Shown piece after piece: positions 8,117-17,309 of a DNA stretch of 39,100 bases. Numbering within the stretch: the first letter of the stretch is position 1; each line of letters opens with the position of its first letter. The position numbers and the translations under genes are program-made. The stretch comes from Nanobdellati archaeon (lineage in GTDB: Archaea > EX4484-52 > GLR71). The stretch lies in the NCBI GenBank assembly GCA_019429005.1, contig JAHYJR010000008.1, positions 1 through 39,100 of the forward strand, in the 5' to 3' direction. The notes beneath the pieces are model-generated. The model searched no databases. It saw only the letters and a list, made by a program, of their open reading frames with translations, and had not been told where the DNA came from.

Positions 8117-8428
8117 TCAGCAAGCTGCTTGTATACCACCACACTGTGCTTGCCATGCAGTACATGTAACACCATTATATTTCAAACTATCTGCATTATA
8201 TGTACCTTGTGTTGAACAACCAGACATTATCTGAAGATTACAATAAGATACTGCTGTAGAACATTGTGCTGCTACAGAAGATTCATTTGATTGCATATCC
8301 GTTCTCTTGAAAAAGTTTCCAAGACCACCTGACACGATTGTTATCACTACAAGACTTATAACAATCAATACAACTGCTGTTATGACAAGAGTCAAAGCAG
8401 CGCTCATACCTTTATTATTATTGACCAT
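8117..8428 (-). CDS. Prepilin-like protein, KGM class, cysteine-bearing
   Basis: The product has 103 residues. The leader is MVNNNKG, then MSAALTLVITAVVLIVISLVVITIV, so a type III signal peptide cut after Gly7 with one hydrophobic helix. The exterior of about 70 residues carries six cysteines (QCSTAVSYCNLQ...GCST...TCTAWQAQCGG...AAC). It is a clear paralogue of the gene at 8512: both share CSTAVS[YF]CNLQI and end in a cysteine two to six residues after Gly-Gly. GTGATT lies about 10 nt before the ATG, and a strong promoter (BRE plus TATA) lies at 8482-8499. It is likely a pilus or pseudopilus subunit. Confidence 0.8.
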   Translation of the reverse strand: MVNNNKGMSAALTLVITAVVLIVISLVVITIVSGGLGNFFKRTDMQSNESSVAAQCSTAVSYCNLQIMSGCSTQGTYNADSLKYNGVTCTAWQAQCGGIQAAC

Positions 8429-8481
8429 AAAAAATCACAAAATTTAAATTGATTAATAATATGATATAGATTAAGGCACTA

Positions 8482-8499
8482 TATAAATATTTCGGTTAT
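8482..8499 (-). promoter_or_regulatory. BRE/TATA promoter of the prepilin at 8117
   Basis: The minus strand reads ATAACCGAAATATTTATA: BRE CCGAAA followed by TATA box TATTTATA. Transcription should start near 8460, leaving about a 30-nt leader with GTGATT. The identical 18-mer precedes the membrane gene at 37530-38042. Confidence 0.7.
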
Positions 8500-8511
8500 A
8501 TATATATTTAC

Positions 8512-8832
8512 TCAACAAGAACTAGGCAGTCCACCACAAACATCATTCCAACTACCCAAACCAGTACAAGGTTTATTACTATACTCAAGATTATCACCGA
8601 TAAAATTACCGCTTGATGCACATGCAGAATTTATCTGAAGATTACAAAAAGATACCGCTGTAGAACACGTTAAAGCGTTATTAGAATTATTTGATTGTGT
8701 ACTAGTTCTCATAAAGAAATTATCCATACCACTTGAAACAATAGTAATAACAATAAGGCTCACAACAAGCAATATAACTGCAACTATGATGAGCGTCAAT
8801 CCGGCAGTCATACCTTTTTTGTTTTTAAACAT
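8512..8832 (-). CDS. Prepilin-like protein, KGM class, paralogue of 8117
   Basis: The 106-residue product begins MFKNKKG, then MTAGLTLIIVAVILLVVSLIVITIVSSG: type III signal peptide, cleavage after Gly7. The exterior has six cysteines (TCSTAVSFCNLQINSAC...PCTGLGSWNDVCGGLPSSC), in the same order as its neighbour. The ATG at 8832 is preferred to the TTG at 8835, since GTGAT lies about 10 nt before it. A TATA-like TATATTTAAAT at 8870-8880 (minus) gives it its own promoter. Confidence 0.8.
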   Translation of the reverse strand: MFKNKKGMTAGLTLIIVAVILLVVSLIVITIVSSGMDNFFMRTSTQSNNSNNALTCSTAVSFCNLQINSACASSGNFIGDNLEYSNKPCTGLGSWNDVCGGLPSSC

Positions 8833-8884
8833 CAATTATCACATCTTACAATTTTATTATTTTACACCGATTTAAATATATGAT

Positions 8885-11800
8885 TTAAGTCTCAACAGAA
8901 TCTCTCAAAACCCCAAAATATACACACCTCTGATATTCATTATTATCCGGCAAATTACAATCACCTACAAAACAATCAACGAAATTCAGGAAAGATGACA
9001 AAAGCGATGTTCTAACTTCCGTAAAGGAATCATATTTACAAACTTCAGGAGCTTCAAAACCCCCAATATCAACTGGTGCACCAATAGGAATAGCTCCAAT
9101 TATAGATTCATTTATTATAGCACCAGGTCCATCGTTCACCTGAATATAAAATCCAATTGATTTATCTGTTGGATGCCCAAAATTATCAAAATAACCATCC
9201 TCCCTAAGCATAGTCACGCTGATATAAACAATAATAGGATGATCTATCCAATAATACCTAAATGCCCGCATCTCACAATCCTCAACCTGCCAACACGTGC
9301 AGGATTCTCTGATACTAGCAGTCTGATCACAATTTGTATGAATTGAAACTTTTTGATCGCACGCTAATATATTAGTCCAAAAAGGTTGTGGTTTAACACA
9401 AAAATTTGTATTGCCACAACAATCAGAAGGACCTGTATTTGTATAATTACAACAATTACCAATACCATTACAATTATCTTTATTTAAATCGGCAGTATAA
9501 CCAGGATATGAACCATAAATAGTACAATCAGAATCACAAGTATTTGGAAGATCTGCATTAGGTTTCCAACAAACAATATTATTTAAATTATTATCCCACG
9601 TATAATCATTTTCACAACAACCATTATCATTATAACAAGTACTATAACGATTAGGGTTTGCTTTTATTGTATTAGGCTCATTAATATCTTCAGGATATTC
9701 ACAACAACTATTATCCTTCCAACACATTTGAAGAGATTCATTAGTATCTGCTCGTGGTGTAAATGCACGATAATTAGGTGTTACAAAAAATGTTGAATCA
9801 TCATAACAACCCGGAGAATCCACAGTATTCACAATCGAAGCATCACAACATACAGAATTACTACAATTCAAGACATTTAACGGTCGTTTATAATCTAAAA
9901 ATAATTCACTTTTGATATAACTCGCTTTCCACTCTTCCGCTTTTATCAAGCTCTGTGCTTCTGTATCATCTATACTTATACCCAATTCTGCAAAATTAGT
10001 TGGAACAATTTCCATAACAACTTTATAATCGGTCGTACTCAAACTTTCAGCATAGATATCAAGAGCAATTTGTAACCCTTCAAGATTTGCATAATGAGGT
10101 ACATGCTGATTAACACCTGCTTTAGTAAAATCTTTAGAAAAATCCGTAATAATATTTGAAAAATCAGTACAATCTAAATTATTTTTAATATAATTATCTA
10201 CATTACCATATATAAGTTTTAACCAAATAAGGCTATTACTATATTCTTCAACAAGTTGTGCCTCAATAACATCACATACAGACTGCTTTTCCGGAAAACC
10301 GAGATACCTATCAGAAGTCTCAAGAAGTGATAAACTTGGACAATGCTGTCGATACTTAAGGTGTGTAGATGTTATATGAGTATTATATGTTAAACCCGCG
10401 TCATCACAAGTAAGAATATTGTCATCAGTCATATCCCACTGATCTTGCCACTGATCTCTCCAAAGTTCCATTTCTTTGCGTAATACTATTGAAATCTGCT
10501 CACCTGAAGAAGAATCTAATTCATCTTCAACGAGTTCTTTTGCAAAATTATAAAGCTCTGGAAGATTTGTATCCATCGTAATATTATAAAGAAAATTATT
10601 TGTTATTGCCGTATCAGATAACTCTTTAGAGATACCATTATATGACGCACATGTCGCAATAAGTTTCCCACCACCAACATCAACTAAACTCTGTAAAGTT
10701 ACAGTCTCTGCATAATTTTCAGTATATTCTAATCTAATATCTTCAATAATTGGTATATAATTGACATCATAAGAAACCATATCAATCTTATACTTTAAAT
10801 TCGTCAAAACACCTGGATCTGTTCCAGTATCTATAATAGAATCATTTGTAACCTCATGCCATGTTGCACCATCATTAACAGATACATTTACCTTAATATC
10901 GCTAACCTTCGGATATAATTGTATTGCATCCCACGAACCATATAATGTTGATGATGCTGAAATATCACCAATAAATAAAAAGAACTTACCATACCGCACA
11001 TCAACCTCACCAAGGTCAACCCACTCAGAACCCAATCCTGCAGAAACAGATACCTTTCTATCTGGAACGGGATTAGAATATGAATACGTATATGTTAAAG
11101 CATCTGAATCTTTATGTAAAAGTGCTAAAACCTTATATTTGCCATTCAAAACATCAAGACTTATATTTACAATTGGAAGTATTTCGTCTGTACAACCAGC
11201 AATTGAAATATTATTAAAAGGTGAAGGGCTGTATGTTGAACTTGAAATATTAGTCCAATTATCATCTGTACAATTAAGAACATTCGGAAATGTAGTACCT
11301 TCTAAAAAATTATATTCAAACTCATATTCATTAGGCTGTAAATTATAATGTGTCTCGCCATCCCATTTAACTTTAACAAATATAATTGGATTTGTTGCAA
11401 TAATATTTTCAGATTCATAAGTACCATGGAAACTATTTATTATATCAACCTCATTAACCGTACTTGTAAAATATTTGTCTGTAAGATTGCTTTTCTCAAC
11501 CCAGCCAAATGATAATTTTACAAAATCTGTATCAGGATAAGAAATACCACCTTTTGCTAACCAAGTCAAACCATCAGAACTCTCAAAAACATTGTAACGT
11601 CCTCTTAAAACTTCAAACTTTAGGTATTTGTCACTTGGACAAACCACATTTGTCTGATATACAAAATTTGAACTATCTCCAGTACCCCAACTATAACCAT
11701 ATTTTTCACTAACACTATCTTTCAATAAAGTCTCAGAACTATCAGTTACGGCTGCCCAAAAATACACAGGATTAGTGTCTGCAAGATTATTTCCAGAATC

Positions 11801-12616
11801 ACAATTTAATTTTAATTTATAATTGACAACATCACCAATTGGAACCGCTCTTGGAACTTTCTCAATTATTTGATATGAATTATTAAGCAAATCATCAGAA
11901 CCTACCCAACTTATACCCGAACCCATAGAAATCTTATTATTTTCATCCAAAACGATATCCCATTTTGAACTATCAAGACTACCTAAATCAAATATATCAT
12001 ACGACGGCACCAAAACAGGATTAAGCTCCAATTGTGTACCTGTACTTAAAATATTATCAAAAATAGCACCAGTTGTTGACCAATCAGCATCATCATTTGA
12101 TATATCTGTCTTTGGAATATAAAATTGCTTACTTGGTTGTTCATCAGATCCAAAAAGAATATACGGAATTGCAATTTGTTTTTGAAGAATCATTGTAAAT
12201 GCTTTATCTATATTTTTAAGCATATCTGGACCAATATCTGTACCTACAACAGTTTCAGGAAATACAGCACCATCTTCATAAAACCAAAATGGAGCAAAAC
12301 CGTCATAAGTATCTATATCCCCAGAACCCTCTTTTTCTTCCATTGTATCAACATAATACCCTCCAGCTTTAGTCACTTGATCAAGTGCCATCTTAAGAGA
12401 ATACTCACAAATATTTTTTACCTTAAAAGCCCGAACTTCCTGTGTTTTTATATCAGACTGTATGATTTTTTGAGAATTATAATCTGCAATTTCCTCAGAA
12501 CCTATAAAAATCATCCAATTAAAAGTACTCATAATAACATAAAAAATCATTACAATAGCAAGTACAGTCATGATTTCACTCATACCTTTTTTATTTAATC
12601 CACCTTTTTTTTTCAT
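8885..12616 (-). CDS. Giant prepilin-like surface protein with cysteine-rich module (putative adhesin)
   Basis: The product is 1243 residues from the ATG at 12616. Numbering here runs from the longer frame at 12625. The leader KKKGGLNKKG precedes MSEIMTVLAIVMIFYVIMSTF, a type III signal with cleavage after Gly14. Residues 205-400 look like a beta-sandwich of the DUF1349/LamG kind (SSKWDI..., FESSDGLTW). Residues 450-640 are further beta-rich with many N-x-S/T sites. Residues 690-900 are more helical. Residues 920-1120 form a cysteine-rich stretch with repeated C-x(4-5)-CC units (CSNSVCC, CWKDNSCC, CYNDNGCC, CNGIGNCC), and the last 130 residues are mixed. A pilin helix on a protein this large suggests a tip adhesin or minor pilin. 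The start is set by an ATGATT element 9 nt upstream. It follows four other prepilin-like genes in one minus-strand operon. Confidence 0.82.
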   Translation of the reverse strand: MKKKGGLNKKGMSEIMTVLAIVMIFYVIMSTFNWMIFIGSEEIADYNSQKIIQSDIKTQEVRAFKVKNICEYSLKMALDQVTKAGGYYVDTMEEKEGSGDIDTYDGFAPFWFYEDGAVFPETVVGTDIGPDMLKNIDKAFTMILQKQIAIPYILFGSDEQPSKQFYIPKTDISNDDADWSTTGAIFDNILSTGTQLELNPVLVPSYDIFDLGSLDSSKWDIVLDENNKISMGSGISWVGSDDLLNNSYQIIEKVPRAVPIGDVVNYKLKLNCDSGNNLADTNPVYFWAAVTDSSETLLKDSVSEKYGYSWGTGDSSNFVYQTNVVCPSDKYLKFEVLRGRYNVFESSDGLTWLAKGGISYPDTDFVKLSFGWVEKSNLTDKYFTSTVNEVDIINSFHGTYESENIIATNPIIFVKVKWDGETHYNLQPNEYEFEYNFLEGTTFPNVLNCTDDNWTNISSSTYSPSPFNNISIAGCTDEILPIVNISLDVLNGKYKVLALLHKDSDALTYTYSYSNPVPDRKVSVSAGLGSEWVDLGEVDVRYGKFFLFIGDISASSTLYGSWDAIQLYPKVSDIKVNVSVNDGATWHEVTNDSIIDTGTDPGVLTNLKYKIDMVSYDVNYIPIIEDIRLEYTENYAETVTLQSLVDVGGGKLIATCASYNGISKELSDTAITNNFLYNITMDTNLPELYNFAKELVEDELDSSSGEQISIVLRKEMELWRDQWQDQWDMTDDNILTCDDAGLTYNTHITSTHLKYRQHCPSLSLLETSDRYLGFPEKQSVCDVIEAQLVEEYSNSLIWLKLIYGNVDNYIKNNLDCTDFSNIITDFSKDFTKAGVNQHVPHYANLEGLQIALDIYAESLSTTDYKVVMEIVPTNFAELGISIDDTEAQSLIKAEEWKASYIKSELFLDYKRPLNVLNCSNSVCCDASIVNTVDSPGCYDDSTFFVTPNYRAFTPRADTNESLQMCWKDNSCCEYPEDINEPNTIKANPNRYSTCYNDNGCCENDYTWDNNLNNIVCWKPNADLPNTCDSDCTIYGSYPGYTADLNKDNCNGIGNCCNYTNTGPSDCCGNTNFCVKPQPFWTNILACDQKVSIHTNCDQTASIRESCTCWQVEDCEMRAFRYYWIDHPIIVYISVTMLREDGYFDNFGHPTDKSIGFYIQVNDGPGAIINESIIGAIPIGAPVDIGGFEAPEVCKYDSFTEVRTSLLSSFLNFVDCFVGDCNLPDNNEYQRCVYFGVLRDSVET

Positions 12617-12638
12617 AAAAATCATATCAATAATTTAT

Positions 12639-13328
12639 TTAAACAGTACAAATATTATAATTTATAAGTATATCTTCAAATGTGTCGCTATATGCAACAA
12701 CATGAGTATCATACTTATATGCAATACCACAAAGATCTTTAAATTCGTCAGTACAAGTACCATTTATATCCAGTTTATTTTCAATACAAACTTCCATATT
12801 TAATACAGGTATTTCAATCCAACGCGGAGAATCTTCTATAATTTGTGATGCCTGTAATGCAATCCGTATACATCTTTCAAGATCAATAAAATGGGATGGC
12901 ACATTTTCACTTTTATATGCTACAAAATTAGGAGTAACCTTATTATAACCCTCATCTACATCATAACCATAAATAGGTAATTTAACACTATACTGTGTTT
13001 TGACAATACCTATCCATTTACTTAATGGAAACTTATATGGATCTCTAGTATAAACAAGTTCACGATCCTCACAAGAATCTTCATCCTGTTCAATTATACA
13101 TTTTATATATTTAACTTCAACAATTGGACACATATTAAAATTAAGCAAAGTATAAAGCTCAGTCTGTGTCGATGTGATCATATCAGATATGTCCATAATT
13201 CGCTCATATTTCTGCTTATTATATTCAATTATAATTGTACTCATAACAACAACAACCATAACGGCAAGAATTATAACTGCAGGACCTAATATATTTTCAA
13301 GCCCTTTTTTTCGATATAATTTACGCAC
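12639..13328 (-). CDS. Prepilin-like protein with GTG start
   Basis: The product is 229 residues: MRKLYRKKG, then LENILGPAVIILAVMVVVVMSTIII, a type III signal with cleavage after Gly9. The exterior contains CPIVEVKYIKCIIEQDEDSCEDRE and further cysteines (ERCIRIAL, NMEVCIE, GTCTDEFKDLCGIAY). The start is GTG at 13328, because GGTGATT (13332-13338) is a perfect Shine-Dalgarno 9 nt upstream; the apparent GTG start at 13337 is inside that site. It is the fourth gene of the minus-strand prepilin operon. I recognise no domain beyond the pilin-like helix. Confidence 0.75.
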   Translation of the reverse strand: MRKLYRKKGLENILGPAVIILAVMVVVVMSTIIIEYNKQKYERIMDISDMITSTQTELYTLLNFNMCPIVEVKYIKCIIEQDEDSCEDRELVYTRDPYKFPLSKWIGIVKTQYSVKLPIYGYDVDEGYNKVTPNFVAYKSENVPSHFIDLERCIRIALQASQIIEDSPRWIEIPVLNMEVCIENKLDINGTCTDEFKDLCGIAYKYDTHVVAYSDTFEDILINYNICTV

Positions 13329-13343
13329 ATAAATCACCTATCA

Positions 13344-13901
13344 TTAATTCCTAAAACCAAAATCCATTTTTGCAATATAAAAATCATCATCAACCCGTAC
13401 ATTAACAAGTTTAGTTATCTTTTCTTTTTCTGTAAACTCACTCATTATATGAATACCAGAACTTGTAGATAATTCACAAACAGGATTTGATCCAGTACAA
13501 GTCTTCATAACATACAAATTAGTATCAAAAGTTGGATATAATAAATACAAATCGATTGCCCAATCCAACCCTGGACCTATACACTTTTCAATATTAACTT
13601 TAAATTTGCCAGAGGTATCTATTTTTGAATAATTAAATATAAATTTATCACGATTTCCACCATCATCAAGAGATATTAAATCTTTACAACTAAGCATCTG
13701 ATAAAGAGCAATTTGACCAATTGATTTATTGTCAGAATCATCAACACTTTTTGTAAACACATAATTTGTAGATTTCATATGCATTATAAAAAAAACAATA
13801 ACAACCATAAACATTATACCCATTATGGCATCAGTACTGATTGAAAACTGACCTTTTGATGTTTGCCGTCGTGGCATTAATTTCAATTTTTTAAAAAACA
13901 T
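13344..13901 (-). CDS. Prepilin-like protein
   Basis: The product is 185 residues. The leader MFFKKLKLMPRRQTSKG is followed by QFSISTDAIMGIMFMVVIVFFIMHM. Gln at +1 after Gly is typical of archaeal class III signal peptides. The exterior is about 140 residues with cysteines in MLSCKDL, EKCIGPG and KTCTGSNPVCELS, and ends in a beta-rich tail. GTGATATA precedes the ATG. Gaps to its operon neighbours are 6-15 bp, so it is co-transcribed with the giant protein. Family unknown. Confidence 0.75.
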   Translation of the reverse strand: MFFKKLKLMPRRQTSKGQFSISTDAIMGIMFMVVIVFFIMHMKSTNYVFTKSVDDSDNKSIGQIALYQMLSCKDLISLDDGGNRDKFIFNYSKIDTSGKFKVNIEKCIGPGLDWAIDLYLLYPTFDTNLYVMKTCTGSNPVCELSTSSGIHIMSEFTEKEKITKLVNVRVDDDFYIAKMDFGFRN

Positions 13902-13915
13902 TATATCACAAATAA

Positions 13916-14791
13916 CTATTCAGATTTTATACTAAAACTATTTTCAAAATCAAATGTATGGATACTACCATCAAATTTAGAATCGGCTGAAACATAGATT
14001 TTATAAAAAGTATTATCTTGAAAATCATAAACATATTTCAAAACATTAATAGGTCCCTCAGCATAATGTAAAATTTCGGCATAACATCCATTTTTATTTG
14101 CTCCAGAAGTTGCCTGCCCCACAATATCATCAAAGTAAACTTCAGTATAAATCCCTGTTGCTAAATCAGTTATATTTAAAAAAACAGTATCATTTACAAA
14201 TTTCATATTTTTACCAAATATAACAGCAACACAACCAGGTATATTATTTGCAATACTTGAATTAATATTTTCTGTTGGCGTTAATGATAAAGGTGGCGTG
14301 TCAATCTTTGAAACTTTATATGCTGCATTAGCATCATCTGTAACCCAAAAATGAGTCTCATTTTTGCTAAAACAAATTTCACGTTTACTTTTACTTCCTT
14401 CTTCCCAATTAAACATTCTAGGAGTATCCATAAAGATTGTATCTTCAAGAAGATGAACCTTTTTCTGAGCCCAAATATTATGGCCACCATACATAACTTC
14501 AACACGCACACTGTCATGTGTAATTATTATTTTTGCATCAGCTCTTGTATCAACACAAAGTACCCCCTTATCTACAGTTGAAAGCAACATCATAACGGCA
14601 TAAATATTCCCTGCAGACATCTCAACTGCAGCCTGAAGTGTGTCAGCACTTTCAGTCATAATTTCACCAATAACGGGAGTCATAAGTAATAAAGCAACAA
14701 CAATAAGACCAATTTTGATCATAGGATAATCCATAAATCCTTTTTTAGAAACATTAAAAGATTTTAAAAACATCCAAAAATTATAATTCAT
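13916..14791 (-). CDS. Prepilin-like protein with beta-rich exterior
   Basis: The product is 291 residues. The leader MNYNFWMFLKSFNVSKKG precedes FMDYPMIKIGLIVVALLLMTPVIG, which fits a class III signal with cleavage after Gly18. The exterior is about 240 residues with few cysteines, mostly beta-type, with sequons such as NETHF and NITD. Its ATG overlaps the TGA of the upstream repeat protein (ATGA), so the two are translationally coupled. That coupling ties the Ca2+-loop repeat protein to the prepilin operon. Confidence 0.72.
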   Translation of the reverse strand: MNYNFWMFLKSFNVSKKGFMDYPMIKIGLIVVALLLMTPVIGEIMTESADTLQAAVEMSAGNIYAVMMLLSTVDKGVLCVDTRADAKIIITHDSVRVEVMYGGHNIWAQKKVHLLEDTIFMDTPRMFNWEEGSKSKREICFSKNETHFWVTDDANAAYKVSKIDTPPLSLTPTENINSSIANNIPGCVAVIFGKNMKFVNDTVFLNITDLATGIYTEVYFDDIVGQATSGANKNGCYAEILHYAEGPINVLKYVYDFQDNTFYKIYVSADSKFDGSIHTFDFENSFSIKSE

Positions 14792-15993
14792 ACAATATCA
14801 TCCTTTGCTATATATACATTACCTGCAAGAGATATATTAATTTGTTCTATTTGATATGGCCAGATAACAGGAACAGGATACATATAAATCATAAAATCAT
14901 CAAAATCACCATCATCATTCAAATCCATATTAATGGCGGCCTCATACACATTATAAACAATCCTAAAATCATCTATTGACGGTAACATCCCAACACCAAC
15001 TACAAAAGAATAACTATTATAAGCATCATAATATAAAATCACAAAATCATCAATATCACCATCAACATTATAATCTAAACCAACACTACTTTCATTAATA
15101 AAATAAACAAAAATATGAAAATATCTGTTTGGAATTGGTCCAATTATTGGAAGAATTTCTCGAGAACTCATATTATATTTTGCATTAATAACGCCATCAA
15201 AAAAAGCATCACCATCAATATCATAACCTAAATAAGCTTCATTTGTTTGAAAATAAATAAGATTTTTATATAACTTAGGCACATTACCCTCAATACCCGT
15301 ATTTATAGTTCTTCGTAAAACAATATCATAATATTGTATAACATTATCATCAATATCGCCATCCTGATTCAAATCATAACCAGCCCACATTTCGGGTGTT
15401 GAAAAGACTATTTTTGAATCCACCATATGAGGATACATCCCAAATTCATAAGTATTATATACCACTTGAGATGTAATATTATAATACCTAATATAAGTTG
15501 GAACCTGTTCAAGTGATGTAATTTCAAAATCAAACATACGTGTATTGGCAGACAAATCAGTATAAAAAGATTGAAATGCTACAACATCACTAAAAAGAGA
15601 TGGATTGAAACCAGATAAATCTAGAACCGTTTCCGTATTATCTGTTAAATTATAATAAGCCAAAATCAAATCAATCTTATCAAGATCATTATTATAATCT
15701 TTAATTTTAACTTCTTCAGAAACATAATATGCTATAAGATTACTATAAATTGATGGATACATACCCTCAATACCAAGATTAACACGCAAACTTTTTGAAA
15801 AATCAATATCATCAATAGTCTCTATCTTTTTAAAATCACCAATATCTCTACCAATATTAGGTTCAGTATTATCAAAAGAATCTGACAAAAATTGCAACTT
15901 GCCCGTATCAACACCAAATAAAATAACTAATTCAATAATAAATAGAGCAATAAGAACAAACCTACTCTTTTTTGAAAAAATATTGATATGCAT
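14788..15993 (-). CDS. Membrane-tethered beta-propeller-like repeat protein with Ca2+-loop motifs (copy 1)
   Basis: The product is 401 residues: a short basic N-terminus (NIFSKKSRF), one hydrophobic segment (VLIALFIIELVILFGV), then an exterior with about six repeats of 50-60 residues. Each repeat has a GMYPSIY-type strand, a V-x-F strand, an EF-hand-like acidic loop (DLNQDGDIDD, DIDGDAFFDG, DYNVDGDIDD, DLNDDGDFDD) and a YYNITS-type strand. The pattern fits a TolB-like propeller whose blades each carry a dockerin/EF-hand-type Ca2+ loop. It is a paralogue of 18752-19936. The ATG at 15993 lies about 25 nt from the TATA box at 16014-16023 with no Shine-Dalgarno, so it is probably leaderless. It leads the minus-strand prepilin operon and is coupled to the next gene. 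Confidence 0.75.
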   Translation of the reverse strand: MHINIFSKKSRFVLIALFIIELVILFGVDTGKLQFLSDSFDNTEPNIGRDIGDFKKIETIDDIDFSKSLRVNLGIEGMYPSIYSNLIAYYVSEEVKIKDYNNDLDKIDLILAYYNLTDNTETVLDLSGFNPSLFSDVVAFQSFYTDLSANTRMFDFEITSLEQVPTYIRYYNITSQVVYNTYEFGMYPHMVDSKIVFSTPEMWAGYDLNQDGDIDDNVIQYYDIVLRRTINTGIEGNVPKLYKNLIYFQTNEAYLGYDIDGDAFFDGVINAKYNMSSREILPIIGPIPNRYFHIFVYFINESSVGLDYNVDGDIDDFVILYYDAYNSYSFVVGVGMLPSIDDFRIVYNVYEAAINMDLNDDGDFDDFMIYMYPVPVIWPYQIEQINISLAGNVYIAKDDIV

Positions 15994-16013
15994 CAAAATT
16001 ATTTAGGTCTAAT

Positions 16014-16023
16014 CCTATAAATA
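16014..16023 (-). promoter_or_regulatory. TATA box of the minus-strand prepilin operon
   Basis: The minus strand reads TATTTATAGG, centred about 25 nt before the ATG at 15993. That spacing predicts a leaderless mRNA. Confidence 0.6.
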
Positions 16024-16044
16024 CATTAGATATAACTTCATTAA

Positions 16045-16056
16045 ATATAAAAGCAA
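16045..16056 (+). promoter_or_regulatory. TATA box of the plus-strand prepilin operon
   Basis: ATATAAAAGCAA lies about 25 nt before the ATG at 16075, which has no Shine-Dalgarno. The ATAAAAGCAA core recurs in the other divergent promoter of this locus at 19987-20000. Confidence 0.6.
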
Positions 16057-16074
16057 CTCAATCCAAATAAATGT

Positions 16075-16422
16075 ATGACTGTAAATTCACAACCCATAAA
16101 TCTAATAAATATCACTCAAATCACACAACATCTCAAAATAAATCTTATGTTTAAACTAGACCTATTTAAAATAACTTCAAATATAATCTGGACAAAATGG
16201 CTCACATTCACATCAAGTAAACTTGTCATTAAAAACCGTAAAGGTGAAATGACAATAAATAAGATTATTGCAATACTACTCGGCCTTGTTGTTGTAGCTC
16301 TTACTGCAAGCTTATTTATATCCCTGAAAACTAAAGCTACAGGAAGTATAAATTGTATTTGCACACCCGCCTACTCAGGAATAGTACCTCCTGGCTGTAA
16401 AAATACTATAGCCTGCCCATGA
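16075..16422 (+). CDS. Prepilin-like protein with long cytosolic leader
   Basis: The product is 115 residues. A long N-terminus of about 60 residues ends in KLVIKNRKG, followed by EMTINKIIAILLGLVVVALTASLFI. The short exterior carries NCICTPAYSG...GCKNTIACP. Glu directly after the Gly is unusual for the cleavage site. The ATG at 16075 fits the TATA box at 16045-16056 as a leaderless start; an alternative ATG at 16147 would give the shorter leader usual for prepilins. It is the first gene of the plus-strand prepilin series. Confidence 0.6.
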   Translation: MTVNSQPINLINITQITQHLKINLMFKLDLFKITSNIIWTKWLTFTSSKLVIKNRKGEMTINKIIAILLGLVVVALTASLFISLKTKATGSINCICTPAYSGIVPPGCKNTIACP

Positions 16423-16445
16423 TAATAATTTAATGGTAGATAATT

Positions 16446-16703
16446 ATGATATTTAAAAAGAAAAGAAAAGGTATAGAACAGTCAATATGGCTCATAATGG
16501 TAGCCGTCATATCACTTATAATTGCATTAATCATCATAACCATGTTTAGTAGCAGTTTTGAAACAACCCAAAAACATTCTTCAGAATCTATAAATAACAG
16601 TGCAAACAGCCTTGAGTGCACAAGAATCTGCAGAACGTCATGTATAACAAATGGTGAACCTGATAATAGTGGCCCTGGATGTTCAGGATGTACCTGCTTA
16701 TAA
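16446..16703 (+). CDS. Cysteine-rich mini-prepilin (EQSIW family)
   Basis: The product is 85 residues: MIFKKKRKG, then IEQSIWLIMVAVISLIIALIIITMF, a class III signal with Glu at +2. The exterior of about 45 residues carries seven cysteines (LECTRICRTSC...GCSGCTC). It shares RKGIEQ[SG]IWL with the genes at 17005 and 17310, so these are local duplicates. The ribosome binding site is GGTAGAT. It is probably a disulfide-stabilised minor pilin or secreted pseudopilin. Confidence 0.75.
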   Translation: MIFKKKRKGIEQSIWLIMVAVISLIIALIIITMFSSSFETTQKHSSESINNSANSLECTRICRTSCITNGEPDNSGPGCSGCTCL

Positions 16704-16724
16704 CATATTTAATTAGGTAATCAT

Positions 16725-16994
16725 ATGACAAAAAAAGCATTATCTGCAGCAGTATGGTATGTAATGGCAATTATGCTTGCAATACTTATGGTCCTTGTAC
16801 TGGTTAATGTGTTTGGTAAAAGTATGGAAATGGCTGGCAATACAACAAAAGAAACCATAAACATGTCATTCACACCAATCCAATGTATAGCCGAATGTAA
16901 TATATGCTGTTCAGATCCAAACGAACAGGATTGTAGTAATCTACCCTCCGAGTGTTCCTGCGATGATACAGATACAAGAAATCCTGGATGTTAA
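16725..16994 (+). CDS. Cysteine-rich mini-prepilin
   Basis: The product is 89 residues: MTKKA, then LSAAVWYVMAIMLAILMVLVLVNVFG. Ala replaces Gly at the processing site. The exterior holds IQCIAECNICCSDPNEQDC...ECSCDD...GC, the C-x(3)-C-x-x-CC pattern seen in the neighbours. GGTAATC precedes the ATG. It ends 10 bp before the next member. Confidence 0.75.
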   Translation: MTKKALSAAVWYVMAIMLAILMVLVLVNVFGKSMEMAGNTTKETINMSFTPIQCIAECNICCSDPNEQDCSNLPSECSCDDTDTRNPGC

Positions 16995-17004
16995 AGGTGT
17001 TATT

Positions 17005-17286
17005 TTGAAACGAAAAGGTATAGAACAATCAATATGGCTTATAATGGTCGCAATAATATCTTTGATTATGGTACTTATACTTATGACACTTTTTAGCAGT
17101 TCAATGGAAAAAACAGGTGTTGAAAGCCAAAAATCAATAAACTCAACAGGAATATCAATAAAATGCACAATCGCATGTAAACAATGCTGTGTTTCACGGA
17201 TAGAACCAGATTGTAAAGACTTTGTAAATAACAATTACTTAGGTTGCACTTGTGTTGATTCAGACACCTCCGAAGTCGGATGTTAA
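17005..17286 (+). CDS. Cysteine-rich mini-prepilin (EQSIW family), TTG start
   Basis: The product is 93 residues: MKRKG, then IEQSIWLIMVAIISLIMVLILMTLF. The exterior is IKCTIACKQCCVSRIEPDC...GCTCVDSDTSEVGC. The start is TTG at 17005, because AAAGGTG (16993-16999) is a Shine-Dalgarno just upstream and the product then lines up with the paralogue at 16446. A longer frame from 16963 would add residues that overlap the previous gene. Confidence 0.75.
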   Translation: MKRKGIEQSIWLIMVAIISLIMVLILMTLFSSSMEKTGVESQKSINSTGISIKCTIACKQCCVSRIEPDCKDFVNNNYLGCTCVDSDTSEVGC

Positions 17287-17309
17287 CAAATTAAATCAAA
17301 GTGATAATT

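Noticed and set aside
12125-12803. Plus-strand frames of 157 and 77 residues opposite the giant prepilin and its neighbour
   Set aside because: Antisense shadows; composition (Ile, Asn, Lys, His) reflects the AT-rich complement, and there is no ribosome binding site.
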